From Pseudomonas leptonychotis (GTDB taxonomy: Bacteria; Pseudomonadota; Gammaproteobacteria; Pseudomonadales; Pseudomonadaceae): a stretch of DNA of 64,000 nucleotides. A program made the translations under genes and the position numbers. The stretch is taken from the NCBI RefSeq assembly GCF_004920405.1, contig NZ_RFLV01000005.1, positions 1 through 64,000 on the forward strand. Reading direction: 5' to 3'. The first letter of the stretch is position 1, and each line of letters begins with the position of its first letter. The notes under the pieces are model-generated. The model was not told the DNA's origin, ran no database searches, and saw nothing but the letters and a program-made list of their open reading frames with translations. This document shows positions 1-6,614 of this stretch, one piece after another.

Positions 1-89
1 AGCTTTCGCTGCTTTGCAACCCCTCTTTTAAATCTAACTTCTTGTTTTACAAGGAGTTTAAGGAGCCGCGTACGCCTGAAGAGGTGCGA

Positions 90-117
90 ATTATAGGGAT
101 TAACTATAGAAGGTCAA
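90..117 (-). promoter_or_regulatory. Strong sigma70-like promoter pointing out of the left edge
   Basis: On the minus strand TTGACC (117-112) and a perfect TATAAT (95-90) are separated by 16 bp, so transcription would start near 82 and leave the window to the left. The untranslated stretch beyond it has no convincing start codon, and near-consensus boxes of this kind are typical of stable RNA operons. An rRNA or tRNA operon just outside the window is therefore possible, but that is inference. Confidence 0.55.
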
Positions 118-391
118 TCCTTTATTAAGACTTTCCTTCAGTATCAATCAGCAAAAGATGTGCCTGGCGCGAAGCATGAACACTCGATCGGGCGCAATAA
201 GCATACGACCTACAAATGACGCCAGCGAACAGCTCCGAAGCCCCACGAAATCTAACGACTGTCAACGTTTCCCCGCAAAAGTCCTTGAGGAGCTCAGGGA
301 CTCTGCGCCACACCTCCCCCACCCCTGCTACCCCCTAGCTCTCAGCCCTAAACTGAATCGCTCATAATTTCGTAGAAACCTCAGGCTTCAG

Positions 392-438
392 GTAGTCCAG
401 CCTGTCCGGATACTTGGCATCCACACAGACTGGACTAC
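392..438. repeat. 14-bp imperfect inverted repeat upstream of the amidohydrolase operon
   Basis: Arms 392-405 (GTAGTCCAGCCTGT) and 425-438 (ACAGACTGGACTAC) are inverted copies with one mismatch and a 19-nt centre. No T-tract follows, so it is not an obvious terminator. Its place about 30 bp before the first Shine-Dalgarno sequence of the locus suggests an operator or leader RNA hairpin. No regulator gene is linked. Confidence 0.5.
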
Positions 439-469
439 GCTCTGGGAACCTTGAAAAGGAGTTCGAGCT

Positions 470-592
470 ATGTCCCCCATGCGCAAGGCCGCGCCTCTGC
501 CTCTCGCTTTCTTTTGGCGGTTCTGCACCGCCAAAACTATTCCTATCGTAAGAAATCACCCCTGGCGCTTTGTCGGCTCACCCTATGCCTGA
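470..592 (+). CDS. Possible 40-aa leader or precursor peptide
   Basis: An ATG at 470 lies 9 nt after a clear AAGGAG (455-460) and opens a 40-codon frame ending in TGA at 590-592, 51 nt before the first amidohydrolase gene. The peptide starts MSPMRKAAPLPLAFFW; it is basic and rich in Pro and aromatic residues. I recognise no family. A 9-bp hairpin (TTTTGGCGG at 512-520, CCGCCAAAA at 528-536, 7-nt loop) lies inside the frame, so it may be a regulatory leader peptide rather than a functional product. The good ribosome site is the main support. There is no evidence of conservation. Confidence 0.35.
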   Translation: MSPMRKAAPLPLAFFWRFCTAKTIPIVRNHPWRFVGSPYA

Positions 593-643
593 GACCGATT
601 GCGCGCGCTCGTCCCTATCTCGCAAACAGGAAAGGAACTCCCT

Positions 644-1465
644 ATGTGCACCATCGGAACCGTCTTTGACGGCGGCAGCATCCACACCTTCAAACAGTGT
701 GACCTGATCCCTGTCACCGTCTTCAACTCGCCTGATGTGCGGGCCGGCAGCAATGGCGTAAATAGCTATATAGCCATGACGCGCCAGGGCAGCGCGGGGA
801 TCTGGGCCGGGGTCAATGACCATGGCGTAGCGTTTGTCGCCGCCGACACCTACACCACCACCGCGGCCAACTATTACGCCAGCAGCGCCCAAGCCGAGGC
901 CCTGTTTGCCGCTTACGAGGCCAGCATCAGCAGCCATACCAGCGCCACCGAGGCGGCGCAAAGCCTGATTGATTTCTATCGCAACACAGGCGGCAACACG
1001 CCATTTCCAGCACCGGACATTTCCTTGATCAGCGGCTGGGCAGATCCCCAGAAGACGCAGCCGATCAGCATTCTGATCGAGTACATGCCCAACCCGTTTA
1101 ACCAGGACTCGGTGCGCCTGATCAAGCGAACGGGTGGTTTCTTCGTTTCAACCAACAATTTTCGCCTGCAACCCAATGCCGTGGACTACGCGGCGAATCA
1201 CAGCACCTACCTGCGCCTGCAGCGCGCCGAAACCATTCTCCAAGTCGACCCTAGCAATCAGGGCATTAAAACCCTGCTCAGCGACCAGTACTACGGAGAA
1301 ACAGAGCTTTCGATTTGCCGTGAAACTGACTACCTGGGCATCGAATTTCACACCCAGGCCAGCGCGCTGTTCAGTTCCAGTGCCGGCAGCGCGCAGTGTG
1401 AGTACCAGATCAACGGCAACCCGAAGACCAACCCCCTCAGCCTGTTTCCGGAGATCCTGTCATGA
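644..1465 (+). CDS. Ntn-hydrolase (C45 / choloylglycine-hydrolase-like amidase), Cys2 nucleophile
   Basis: 273 aa, with the start at 644 preceded by AAAGGAA. The protein begins Met-Cys-Thr-Ile. Removal of Met would expose an N-terminal Cys, the nucleophile of Ntn hydrolases that cleave linear amides (acyl transferase C45, bile-salt and acyl-homoserine-lactone amidases). Also visible are GVNDHGVAF (residues ~56-64), matching the family's G-x-N-x-x-G strand, and a TNN-F stretch around residue 150 followed by a Ser/Arg helix, as in C45 enzymes. There is no signal peptide or membrane segment. The TGA overlaps the next start as ATGA, indicating translational coupling. First gene of a four-gene operon. 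The substrate is unknown; the superfamily call is fairly secure, the subfamily is not. Confidence 0.65.
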   Translation: MCTIGTVFDGGSIHTFKQCDLIPVTVFNSPDVRAGSNGVNSYIAMTRQGSAGIWAGVNDHGVAFVAADTYTTTAANYYASSAQAEALFAAYEASISSHTSATEAAQSLIDFYRNTGGNTPFPAPDISLISGWADPQKTQPISILIEYMPNPFNQDSVRLIKRTGGFFVSTNNFRLQPNAVDYAANHSTYLRLQRAETILQVDPSNQGIKTLLSDQYYGETELSICRETDYLGIEFHTQASALFSSSAGSAQCEYQINGNPKTNPLSLFPEILS

Positions 1466-2349
1466 GCCCCATCGACATCAGCCTCAAGCTCGCCGACCAA
1501 TCGTCTATTGCCCCACCCACGCAAGGGTTCTTCTATGTCGACCAGGGCAACTACCAGACCTTCGTGCTGACGGACACCCCGCTGACGGCCTACTCCGACA
1601 GTGCCACCTCCTGCATCATCACCGCTGTGGTCAGCAACTTCGATGACCGCAACAGCCTGACCCTGGCCCACCTCGACAGCCCTGCCTGCATCGACGCCTT
1701 CTTCGATCTGATCGCCGCCCAGCCCGCCAACAGCTGGCAAGTATTCGCTCAAGGTGCGAACCCTCCTGACAACAGCACCGCCCAGGCCAATGCCAGCCAA
1801 TTGCAGGCCCGTATTGACCAACTCGGCAGCCGTGTCGTGAAATGCGAACTGGCGCTTTTGCAGGGTGACCCTCGGCAGGACAACCGTGGCGATTTCGGCG
1901 TGAGTTACTCCGGCGATGGCAGCGCCGTGGCCACCAACCAACCCTACGACCTGCAGCTGTACCAGCGTGATCCAACCTGCGGCGGGCAAACGGTGTACTG
2001 CATCATGCGTCGCCAGGAGCAGCCGCCCGTGCAGATTCGCGACGCCGGCCTGCCCTTTACCCATGCTGAACTGGTCGAACTAGCGGAAATCGCCCTGCAG
2101 TTTCGCAAAGACCCGCAAGACCCCAACACGGCGTTCAGCAACATCGTCAATTTGCAGAGCGAAGAAATCCGGCAGAACTGGTCGACCACCCCGGCCTACG
2201 AGGCCCCCTGGTTCTCCGACCAACTCAAGCTGGGTGCCGCCTTCGCCATCGCTATGGCCCCTGTGGTCAGTCTCAGCGCCCAGCACTTGAAGCGAACTAC
2301 TGCGCCCAGTTTCGTGCGGCTACGCCAGGTCCTGCTGACCCAACGTTAA
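1462..2349 (+). CDS. NTAN1-like protein N-terminal asparagine amidohydrolase
   Basis: 295 aa, start overlapping the previous stop by 4 bp. The sequence matches, from memory, the layout of eukaryotic NTAN1 (about 310 aa), which deamidates N-terminal Asn of proteins in the Arg/N-degron pathway. Residues 25-26 YV plus an aromatic stretch, then S-A-T-S-Cys51 followed by a hydrophobic strand, resemble the NTAN1 segment carrying its catalytic Cys (DATTCHIVVL). LTLAHLD follows at ~67-73, like its CLTHCDG. Near the C-terminus IRQNWSTTPAYEAPWF resembles ILENLSTSPLAEPPHF. No signal peptide. NTAN1 homologues are mainly known from eukaryotes, so this is unusual in a bacterium. Its real target is unknown, and the N-degron role must not be assumed: bacteria lack the Nt-amidase branch as classically described. 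Confidence 0.6.
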   Translation: MSPIDISLKLADQSSIAPPTQGFFYVDQGNYQTFVLTDTPLTAYSDSATSCIITAVVSNFDDRNSLTLAHLDSPACIDAFFDLIAAQPANSWQVFAQGANPPDNSTAQANASQLQARIDQLGSRVVKCELALLQGDPRQDNRGDFGVSYSGDGSAVATNQPYDLQLYQRDPTCGGQTVYCIMRRQEQPPVQIRDAGLPFTHAELVELAEIALQFRKDPQDPNTAFSNIVNLQSEEIRQNWSTTPAYEAPWFSDQLKLGAAFAIAMAPVVSLSAQHLKRTTAPSFVRLRQVLLTQR

Positions 2350-2380
2350 GCCACGACCGAGACTTGCCAGGAGGCACCCT

Positions 2381-3967
2381 ATGCGTATCGCGATTATCAA
2401 TACCGGCGGGACTATCAGCTGCGTCGGCGACCCGCTGGCACCGATGAGTGCCACGGCCTTTGCAGCGGCCAGTGAGCAGTTGCTCAACCCAATCCTGCAG
2501 CAGCAATTCCCTGACCTCAGCGTCGGCTATCTGACCCAGATCAGTTTCCCCGAGTCGGCCAGCAAAACCCTGGACAGCACCAATCTGCAACCCACCGATT
2601 GGTGCATCATGGCCCAAGGTGTCTTGGACAATTACGCCGCCTACGACGGTTTCGTCATTCTCCACGGTACCGACAGCATGGACTTCTCGGGTGCCGCGCT
2701 GGCGTTTCTGCTCAACAGCTTCGACGCCAATGGCTATGCCACCGCTGTGCTGAACAAGCCGGTGATCATCACCGGCTCGCAGGTGCCGCTGTATTACCAG
2801 GCCAGCAGCGACCAAGCGTTAAGCCTGAACTTCAACACCGACGCTTATCAGAACCTCTGTGGCGCAGTCGCGGCCGCACAAAGCGGTATTGCCGAGGTGG
2901 GCGTGTACTTTCACAACCACCTCTACCGCGGCAACCGCGTGGTTAAAACCAACGCAAGCCAGTTCGATGCTTTCTCATCTCCCAACTACCCGGCCCTGGC
3001 CGAATATGGCATCAGTCTGACGCTTAACAACGCAGCCTGCCTGCCCGGCCCCGTGCACGCGAGCCTAAGCCTGGAGAGCCCCAGCGTAATGGCCGGCCAG
3101 CAAAACCAGCTCAACCAAATAACGGCCTGCATCAATAATTTTCCGATTGTTCAGTTGAACGCATTCCCCGCGCCCTACAGCATCTCACCACCCAGCGCCT
3201 TTCTCGCCACGCTGATAAACGCTGTGGTTACGGCCGGGGCACGCGGCATCATTCTGGAGTCCTATGGCGAAGGTAATTTCCCCTCCGGCAACCCGGACAC
3301 ACCCAGCGCCGGGGCCATCTACCAGGCGCTGAGTCAGGCCAACCAGAGCAGCGTCAACCTAGTCGACTGCACCCAGGTCTTGGCTGGCACGGTGAACAAC
3401 AGCGCCTATGCCTCAGGCGCCTGGCTCCCGCAAGTAGGCGCCCTGGCGCCAGCGGACATGACACCCATGGCCGCCCTGGCAAAGTTGATGATTCTGATGG
3501 CAGCCGCCGCAGCCAACGGCTGGACGCGGCAGCAGGTGCAGACCCTGCTGCAAACCAACCTGGCCGGCGAGATGCAGAGCGTCAATTACCTCGACAGCCG
3601 GATCAACGCCGAACTGCTACCCAACCAGAGCATCAGCGCCCTGGATGGCAGCGCCAGCCTGACCAACACCCCAGACCAAGGTCCGCTACTGCGAGCCAGC
3701 GGCCAGGACACGCCACTGTGGCGCCTCCCCATCACACTCCAGCCAAGTGATTTGCCAGGTCGCCTGCGCATGCAGGATGACGGCAACCTAGTGTTCTACA
3801 ACCGCAACAACCAGGCCATCTGGGCCAGCGACACTGGCCAGTTTGGCGGTGCGTCTTCGCGCCTGGTTATTAGCGGCCATTACGCGAGTTCTGCGCCAAG
3901 CAACAGCCTAACCATGCAGGTGTACAACTACTCCAGCATGGTCAGCGCCAGCCAGCTCTACCCTTAG
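2381..3967 (+). CDS. L-asparaginase (type I-like) fused to a C-terminal bulb-type lectin domain
   Basis: 528 aa with AGGAGG before the ATG. Residues 1-~380 are an asparaginase: NTGGTI (7-12), carrying the first catalytic Thr, and HGTDSM (the HGTD-T/S-M motif, ~residues 95-100), followed by GSQVPL. A LYRGNRVVK block and S-x-F-x-x-F-x-SPN-x-P-x-LA follow, as in bacterial AnsA-type enzymes hydrolysing Asn to Asp and ammonia. Residues ~435-528 form a B-lectin domain with an intact mannose-binding motif Q-x-D-x-N-x-V-x-Y at 465-473 (QDDGNLVFY). No signal peptide is seen. The fusion suggests that the amidase is delivered to, or kept on, a mannose-containing glycan, which is inference. It is 31 bp from each neighbour in the operon. 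Confidence 0.8.
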   Translation: MRIAIINTGGTISCVGDPLAPMSATAFAAASEQLLNPILQQQFPDLSVGYLTQISFPESASKTLDSTNLQPTDWCIMAQGVLDNYAAYDGFVILHGTDSMDFSGAALAFLLNSFDANGYATAVLNKPVIITGSQVPLYYQASSDQALSLNFNTDAYQNLCGAVAAAQSGIAEVGVYFHNHLYRGNRVVKTNASQFDAFSSPNYPALAEYGISLTLNNAACLPGPVHASLSLESPSVMAGQQNQLNQITACINNFPIVQLNAFPAPYSISPPSAFLATLINAVVTAGARGIILESYGEGNFPSGNPDTPSAGAIYQALSQANQSSVNLVDCTQVLAGTVNNSAYASGAWLPQVGALAPADMTPMAALAKLMILMAAAAANGWTRQQVQTLLQTNLAGEMQSVNYLDSRINAELLPNQSISALDGSASLTNTPDQGPLLRASGQDTPLWRLPITLQPSDLPGRLRMQDDGNLVFYNRNNQAIWASDTGQFGGASSRLVISGHYASSAPSNSLTMQVYNYSSMVSASQLYP

Positions 3968-3998
3968 TCCCAATCCACCCAGCGAAAAGGAATACGCC

Positions 3999-4817
3999 AT
4001 GAGCAGCTCAGCACGTCCCTTTAAATTCAGCGGTGTTATTGCGCCCCAGGATTTCTTTCACCAAACCACCAGAGCCTCAGTACTGGGCGCGGTACCGGAC
4101 GAGCACTACATCGCCCCCACGGTTATCCCAGTAAATATTAGTGTGCCCGAACAGAAAACCATCGGCGTGCCACAATATTCGGCCACAGTATATGGAGAGG
4201 CAGCCGGTCGCTACGACCCCGCAGGGGACTGCCAGGGCAACTTCATGTCATTCCGGTTCCAGCCCAACAACAACTGTTACGCCTACGGCTGCAACATCAC
4301 CCCGAACACCTTTCCTCAGCCAGGGCGGCAGAGCGGCTATCTGCTCACCGCCGCAAACTTTCAACAGCCCTTCTCCGATCTGGGAGCGCTGGTCAGCAGC
4401 TACGCAGTTAAGGACGGGCTGGAGCTGGTCGGCACCAGCCTCGAACAGCTGCTTGCGTTCAAGTCCAGCAAGCAGGGCACTAATCCACAGCCGCCAAGCA
4501 ACTTGGGGGCTGGCTACCTAGGCGGACACTTTGTCGCGCTGATGGTCTCAACGGCGGGTGATGCCAACTGGCCGGGCGACTACCATTGGGCGCGCTGTGA
4601 CAACTCATCCGGCGCTTGCGACAGCTGGTCGCAGAAGGACGGTTCCGACCAAGTGACCAACTTCGATTTTGCCGGTAACCCGATCAATAACCCCGTGACA
4701 GCCAACTGGCAAGTCAACCAAGGTCCGGTCTCCAGCACCGACAGCCGCGAGCTGTTGGTTGAGTACGGCTTCTACTGCTTTATGTTTGTCCCAGAAAGCG
4801 GAGTGAAGATTATTTAA
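3999..4817 (+). CDS. Putative cysteine amidase/peptidase-like protein (Cys-His-Asn), last gene of the operon
   Basis: 272 aa with AAAAGGA ahead of the ATG. A conserved-looking core can be read: NNCYAYGCN (Cys93), then a PQPG turn (~106-109), GGHFVALMVS (~175-184), DYHWARCDN (His196) and WSQKDG followed by QVTNFD (Asn221). The order Cys, His, Asn/Asp, with CYAYG next to PQPG and DYH-x-W/F, is what I associate with a little-characterised papain/NlpC-P60-like family, sometimes in phage and toxin contexts. No signal peptide. As the fourth amide-hydrolase-like product of the operon it fits its neighbours. Function and catalytic residues are inferred from pattern only. A terminator hairpin follows 20 bp downstream. 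Confidence 0.5.
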   Translation: MSSSARPFKFSGVIAPQDFFHQTTRASVLGAVPDEHYIAPTVIPVNISVPEQKTIGVPQYSATVYGEAAGRYDPAGDCQGNFMSFRFQPNNNCYAYGCNITPNTFPQPGRQSGYLLTAANFQQPFSDLGALVSSYAVKDGLELVGTSLEQLLAFKSSKQGTNPQPPSNLGAGYLGGHFVALMVSTAGDANWPGDYHWARCDNSSGACDSWSQKDGSDQVTNFDFAGNPINNPVTANWQVNQGPVSSTDSRELLVEYGFYCFMFVPESGVKII

Positions 4818-4836
4818 TCCAACACCAATGGCAAAA

Positions 4837-4863
4837 AGCCCAGTGGCCAAAGGTGGCTGGGCT
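4837..4863 (+). terminator. Hairpin at the end of the amidohydrolase operon
   Basis: AGCCCAG (4837-4843) and CTGGGCT (4857-4863) pair around a 13-nt loop, 20 bp after the last stop codon. The following T-tract is weak. Confidence 0.4.
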
Positions 4864-4916
4864 ATGTTCCGGGTCGAACCTGCCTGCTCTCAGTTCCTGT
4901 GATCACTATGGAGGTC

Positions 4917-5305
4917 TTACAGGCCTTCATTCAGTTGAGCCATCATCTCACTGATGACGATTGCAGTAATGCTCCTCAACAGCCGGACTTCGTCCCCTAA
5001 TGTGGCCTTAAGCTCCGGCCTATCCTGCAGGAGCTCTGCATTCTGTTGAATTACCTCATCCAGCAGCTTCGGTGCGGCTATGCGCACACCGTCTACAAGT
5101 TTCCGGTGTTGTCCCGGGCCGTTTTTGGCTTGATCCCCATGGCTTCACCAGCGCGTATCAGTAGCGGCGCAGTGATCTCTTCTAGGCGTTGAATGCCATT
5201 GATTGGCCAAGCCATAGTGGCTTGGCCTGACCACTGATCCCGGTCATACGCCCGTGTGCCGTATACAGCCGTGCACAGCAAGTCGTAGAAGAGCGAGAGA
5301 TGCAC
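4917..5305 (-). pseudogene. Frameshifted remnant of an unrecognised protein
   Basis: Reading leftward, one frame encodes a stretch from about 5326 (ending GIKPKTARDNTGNL, stop near 5093). The adjacent frame continues with a helical, Glu/Leu-rich sequence (KLVDGVRIAAPKLLDEVI...) to a TAA at 4919-4917. The two join smoothly if one base is shifted near 5100, and the upstream end has no ATG before an in-frame stop at ~5329. I do not recognise the family. It lies with other debris of a mobile island. Confidence 0.4.
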
Positions 5306-5340
5306 GACCTGCCAGGCATCAAGAAGCTAAGGTTTTTCAG

Positions 5341-5514
5341 ATGCGCGTCCTCATTGCCTACGAGGATTACCCTGAGTTCGGTGGCGCCCTACTCACCCAC
5401 TTCAACGATATCGACGAGGCGCGCAAAGCGGCTGAGGAAGAATACTGCGGCTGCCATACCTCGCTGGCCGACTACGTCCAAGATCCGCGCCCCGCTCCCG
5501 CAGGCTTCGCCTAG
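5341..5514 (+). pseudogene. ArdA-type antirestriction protein, C-terminal remnant (57 codons)
   Basis: The frame from the ATG at 5341 to TAG at 5512 encodes a short acidic segment including HFNDIDEARKAAEEEY and then SLADYVQD. This resembles the end of ArdA proteins (HF-x-x-DLDEA-x-x-x-L-x-x-x-Y-x-G-x-y-x-SLADYA). ArdA is a DNA-mimic inhibitor of type I restriction enzymes carried by plasmids and islands. About two thirds of the usual length is missing. The assignment rests on a short match. Confidence 0.4.
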
Positions 5515-5733
5515 ATACGCGTCCACGACCTGAAGCACACCTTCGGTCGAAGACTAAGGGCCGCAGGAGTCATTGAGGAAGACAGGAAAGCCCTGTTAGG
5601 CCACAAGAACGGCAGCATCACCAGCCACTACTCGGGTGCAGAGCTGGGCAAGCTGATTGATGAAGCCAACAATATATCGGCTACCGACCCACGTGGGCCG
5701 GCGCTGACAATACTGAGGAGGAAGGCAGGATGA
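5515..5733 (+). pseudogene. Tyrosine recombinase (integrase) C-terminal remnant
   Basis: Directly after the ArdA-like stop, and in the same frame, 72 codons run to TGA 5731-5733. They show the C-terminal catalytic motifs of phage/island integrases: HDLKHTFGRRLRAAGV (His-x-x-Arg-type box), LLGHK, and the region of the nucleophile Tyr (ITSHYSG). The first three quarters of the gene, including the first catalytic Arg, are absent. The fragment points towards the 3' end of tRNA-Pro 75 bp away, the standard position of an integrase at a tRNA attachment site. Confidence 0.75.
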
Positions 5734-5760
5734 AAAAAGCCCCGCAAAAGCCCCTGACAC

Positions 5761-5787
5761 AAAAAAACCTGGTCATCACTGACCAGG
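5761..5787 (-). terminator. Intrinsic terminator of tRNA-Pro
   Basis: On the minus strand CCTGGTCA (5787-5780) and TGACCAGG (5775-5768) form a perfect 8-bp stem with a 4-nt loop, followed by seven T (5767-5761), 20 bp past the tRNA 3' end. Confidence 0.85.
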
Positions 5788-5806
5788 CTCTAATGCTTGA
5801 ATTATA

Positions 5807-5883
5807 TGGTCGGGACGGAGTGATTCGAACACTCGACCCCTAGCACCCCATGCTAGTGCGCTACCGGACTGCGCTACGCCCCG
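5807..5883 (-). tRNA. tRNA-Pro(GGG)
   Basis: A 77-nt cloverleaf on the minus strand: acceptor CGGGGCG pairing with CGTCCCG (one G-T), D-arm GCGCAGTCCGGTAGCGC, anticodon stem CTAGC/GCTAG enclosing ATGGGGT (anticodon GGG), T-arm with GTTCGAATC, discriminator A and an encoded CCA at 5809-5807. It reads Pro codon CCC. Integrase debris abuts its 3' side. Confidence 0.95.
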
Positions 5884-5971
5884 ACTAGGCGTGAATCTAT
5901 TCCCGGACACCCGGAAACGCCGCGAACTATACATTAAGCTTTTGAAATGTGGAAACTTTTTGAGAAGGTAG

Positions 5972-6328
5972 CTATTTCTTAAGCACTAACAGTACATCCT
6001 CAAGCTCAGTAATCATCTGCTTGATCAATTGCTTGTACTGGGTACTGTCATCTTTAGCTTCATCACCAGAAAGACGCTGGCGCGCCCCGCCGATGGTAAA
6101 ACCTTGATCGTACAAAAGCGCACGGATCTGACGAATCATCAGCACATCCTGACGCTGATAATAACGCCTGTTGCCGCGCCGCTTAACTGGATTGAGCTGA
6201 GGAAACTCTTGCTCCCAATAGCGCAATACGTGCGGCTTTACTGCACAAAGCTCGCTCACTTCACCAATGGTGAAATAGCGCTTACCGGGTATTACTGGTA
6301 ATTCGTCGTTATGACTTGGCTCCAGCAT
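5972..6328 (-). CDS. MerR-family transcriptional regulator
   Basis: 118 aa. Residues 18-60 contain the MerR helix-turn-helix and wing ([25 protein letters not shown], then RRGNRRYY), with a C-terminal coiled helix and no metal-binding Cys pair. It overlaps the end of ihfA by 20 bp, so it is co-translated with it. In Pseudomonas a short MerR-like gene typically follows ihfA; its targets are unknown to me. Confidence 0.85.
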   Translation of the reverse strand: MLEPSHNDELPVIPGKRYFTIGEVSELCAVKPHVLRYWEQEFPQLNPVKRRGNRRYYQRQDVLMIRQIRALLYDQGFTIGGARQRLSGDEAKDDSTQYKQLIKQMITELEDVLLVLKK

Positions 6329-6611
6329 ACGCTTCGACCCTGGCTTTAAGTTTTTGGCCTGGACGGAAAGTCACCACACGGCGAGCCGTGATCGGAATTT
6401 CCTCTCCTGTTTTTGGATTGCGACCGGGGCGCTGACGCTTATCGCGCAGATCAAAGTTACCGAACCCCGAGAGCTTGACCTGTTCGTTGAGCTCCAGCGC
6501 TTGGCGGATCTCCTCAAAGAACAGCTCCACCAACTCCTTGGCTTCCCGTTTATTCAGGCCCAGCTCTTCATACAGACGTTCCGCCATCTCAGCTTTCGTC
6601 AGAGCCCCCAT
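6309..6611 (-). CDS. ihfA: Integration host factor subunit alpha
   Basis: 100 aa, the normal IhfA length. It is a DNABII protein that bends DNA as a heterodimer with Ihf[13 protein letters not shown] (47-58) and the beta-arm [11 protein letters not shown] with the intercalating Pro (RNP at 64-66) are present. Its ATG lies 3 bp after the pheT stop, so it is expressed from the pheST transcript, as in other gammaproteobacteria. Confidence 0.97.
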   Translation of the reverse strand: MGALTKAEMAERLYEELGLNKREAKELVELFFEEIRQALELNEQVKLSGFGNFDLRDKRQRPGRNPKTGEEIPITARRVVTFRPGQKLKARVEAYAGAKS

Positions 6612-6614
6612 ACG

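Noticed and set aside
158..367. 69-codon frame near the left end
   Set aside because: No ribosome site and low-complexity basic sequence without family resemblance.
512..536. TTTTGGCGG/CCGCCAAAA hairpin as a transcription terminator
   Set aside because: The T-run is on the 5' arm and the A-run on the 3' arm on both strands, the wrong order for an intrinsic terminator.
1348..2064. 238-codon open frame on the minus strand opposite the NTAN1-like gene
   Set aside because: No ribosome site or family pattern; it is antisense to a gene with clear motifs and operon coupling.
4871..4892. GGGTCGAACCTG, resembling a tRNA T-arm that could mark a second attachment site
   Set aside because: It does not match the T-arm or 3' end of tRNA-Pro nearby, and no cloverleaf can be drawn.
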